DNA of 5,535 nt, taken from Nitrososphaerota archaeon. GTDB lineage: Archaea > Thermoproteota > Nitrososphaeria > Nitrososphaerales > UBA183. The stretch spans positions 1 to 5,535 of the forward strand of contig JAFMAW010000063.1 in the NCBI GenBank assembly GCA_029784795.1. The letters run 5' to 3'. This document shows positions 5,301 to 5,535 of the stretch, piece by piece. How positions within the stretch are numbered: the stretch's first letter is position 1; the number at the start of each line of letters is the position of its first letter. A program made the position numbers and the translations under genes. Below the pieces are notes generated by a model. It saw only the letters and a list, made by a program, of their open reading frames with translations. It made no database searches and was not told the origin of the DNA.

Positions 5301-5535
5301 TCAGGTCTGGCGGGGGCGGAGCTTCTCTACCGCCAGGTGCAACCCATCTCTGCTGACGACCAGGACCTCGTCCCCGACCGCGAGCGCCTCCTTGCACCTC
5401 GCCGACCAGTCAAGGCCGTCCACCCTCACCGAGAACCCCTTCCCTTCCCTCGTCTTCGCGGTGACGACGCCCTCCTTGCCCACCGGGTCGTAGCCGCCGA
5501 ACTGGGCGCGCTCTATGGACTCGGAGGCCTTGACG
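5301..5535 (-). CDS. NfeD-like protein, C-terminal OB-fold domain (partial)
   Basis: The frame is open from the right edge to the TGA at 5303-5301, showing 77 residues, so the N-terminal part lies outside the window. The GTG at 5483 is an internal valine (DPVGKEG), not a start. The visible part matches the NfeD C-terminal beta-barrel: a VGKEGVV entry strand, then a gap, then FSVRVDGLDWSARC, GDEVLVVSRDGLHLAVEKL and the end of the protein. In the family this soluble OB-fold domain follows a membrane segment and, in long forms, a ClpP-type serine protease domain; NfeD proteins usually partner a stomatin/SPFH protein in membrane quality control. Whether this is the long protease form or the short form cannot be seen. 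The match is by motif pattern in a short fragment, so other OB-fold proteins are possible. Confidence 0.75.
   Translation of the reverse strand, partial: VKASESIERAQFGGYDPVGKEGVVTAKTREGKGFSVRVDGLDWSARCKEALAVGDEVLVVSRDGLHLAVEKLRPRQT

Overview
The window is a GC-rich (roughly 60-65 %), gene-dense stretch that reads as archaeal. Supporting signs are a fused NDP-forming acyl-CoA synthetase, heavy use of AGG for arginine and AAG for lysine, three likely non-ATG starts (GTG, TTG, TTG) and the absence of well-spaced Shine-Dalgarno sites. Several genes instead have a weak AT-richer element about 27-29 bases before the start codon, as expected for leaderless or nearly leaderless archaeal transcripts. 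A high-GC member of the Thermoproteota (Nitrososphaeria or Bathyarchaeia-like) is my best guess, but no marker gene fixes the lineage.

Layout. At the left edge (1-413, + strand) is the C-terminal part of an archaeal alkaline-phosphatase-superfamily enzyme (phosphodiesterase / nucleotide pyrophosphatase type); its 5' part lies outside the window. It converges, with a 29-base gap, on a run of five minus-strand genes that fill the rest. In order of transcription (right to left) these are: the tail of an NfeD-like protein (5535-5301, N-terminus outside the window); a lipoate-protein ligase A family protein (5129-4482); a 12-helix major facilitator transporter (4420-3203); a small NifX/NifB-type iron-molybdenum cluster-binding domain protein (3143-2730); and a 714-residue fused alpha-beta NDP-forming acyl-CoA synthetase (2587-443).

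How the genes may work together. The five minus-strand genes share direction but are spaced by 171, 61, 59 and 142 bases, and most gaps hold a plausible promoter element. I read them as mostly separate transcription units rather than one tight operon. The functional links are loose: the synthetase interconverts acyl-CoA and acid with ATP, the lipoate ligase-like protein serves lipoyl-dependent 2-oxoacid dehydrogenase or glycine-cleavage proteins, and the NifX-like protein would bind a metal cluster or oxyanion. The transporter's substrate cannot be read from sequence.

No stretch above 300 bases lacks a gene. The longest gaps are 5130-5300 (171 bases) and 2588-2729 (142 bases). I see no tRNA, rRNA, CRISPR array, insertion sequence or attachment site. 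I do not see a convincing new multi-gene system; the items worth a second look are modest: a leaderless-style promoter pattern with non-ATG starts, a tiny upstream reading frame overlapping the synthetase start as GTGA, a stand-alone catalytic lipoate ligase domain, and a NifX-type protein with no visible nitrogenase context.
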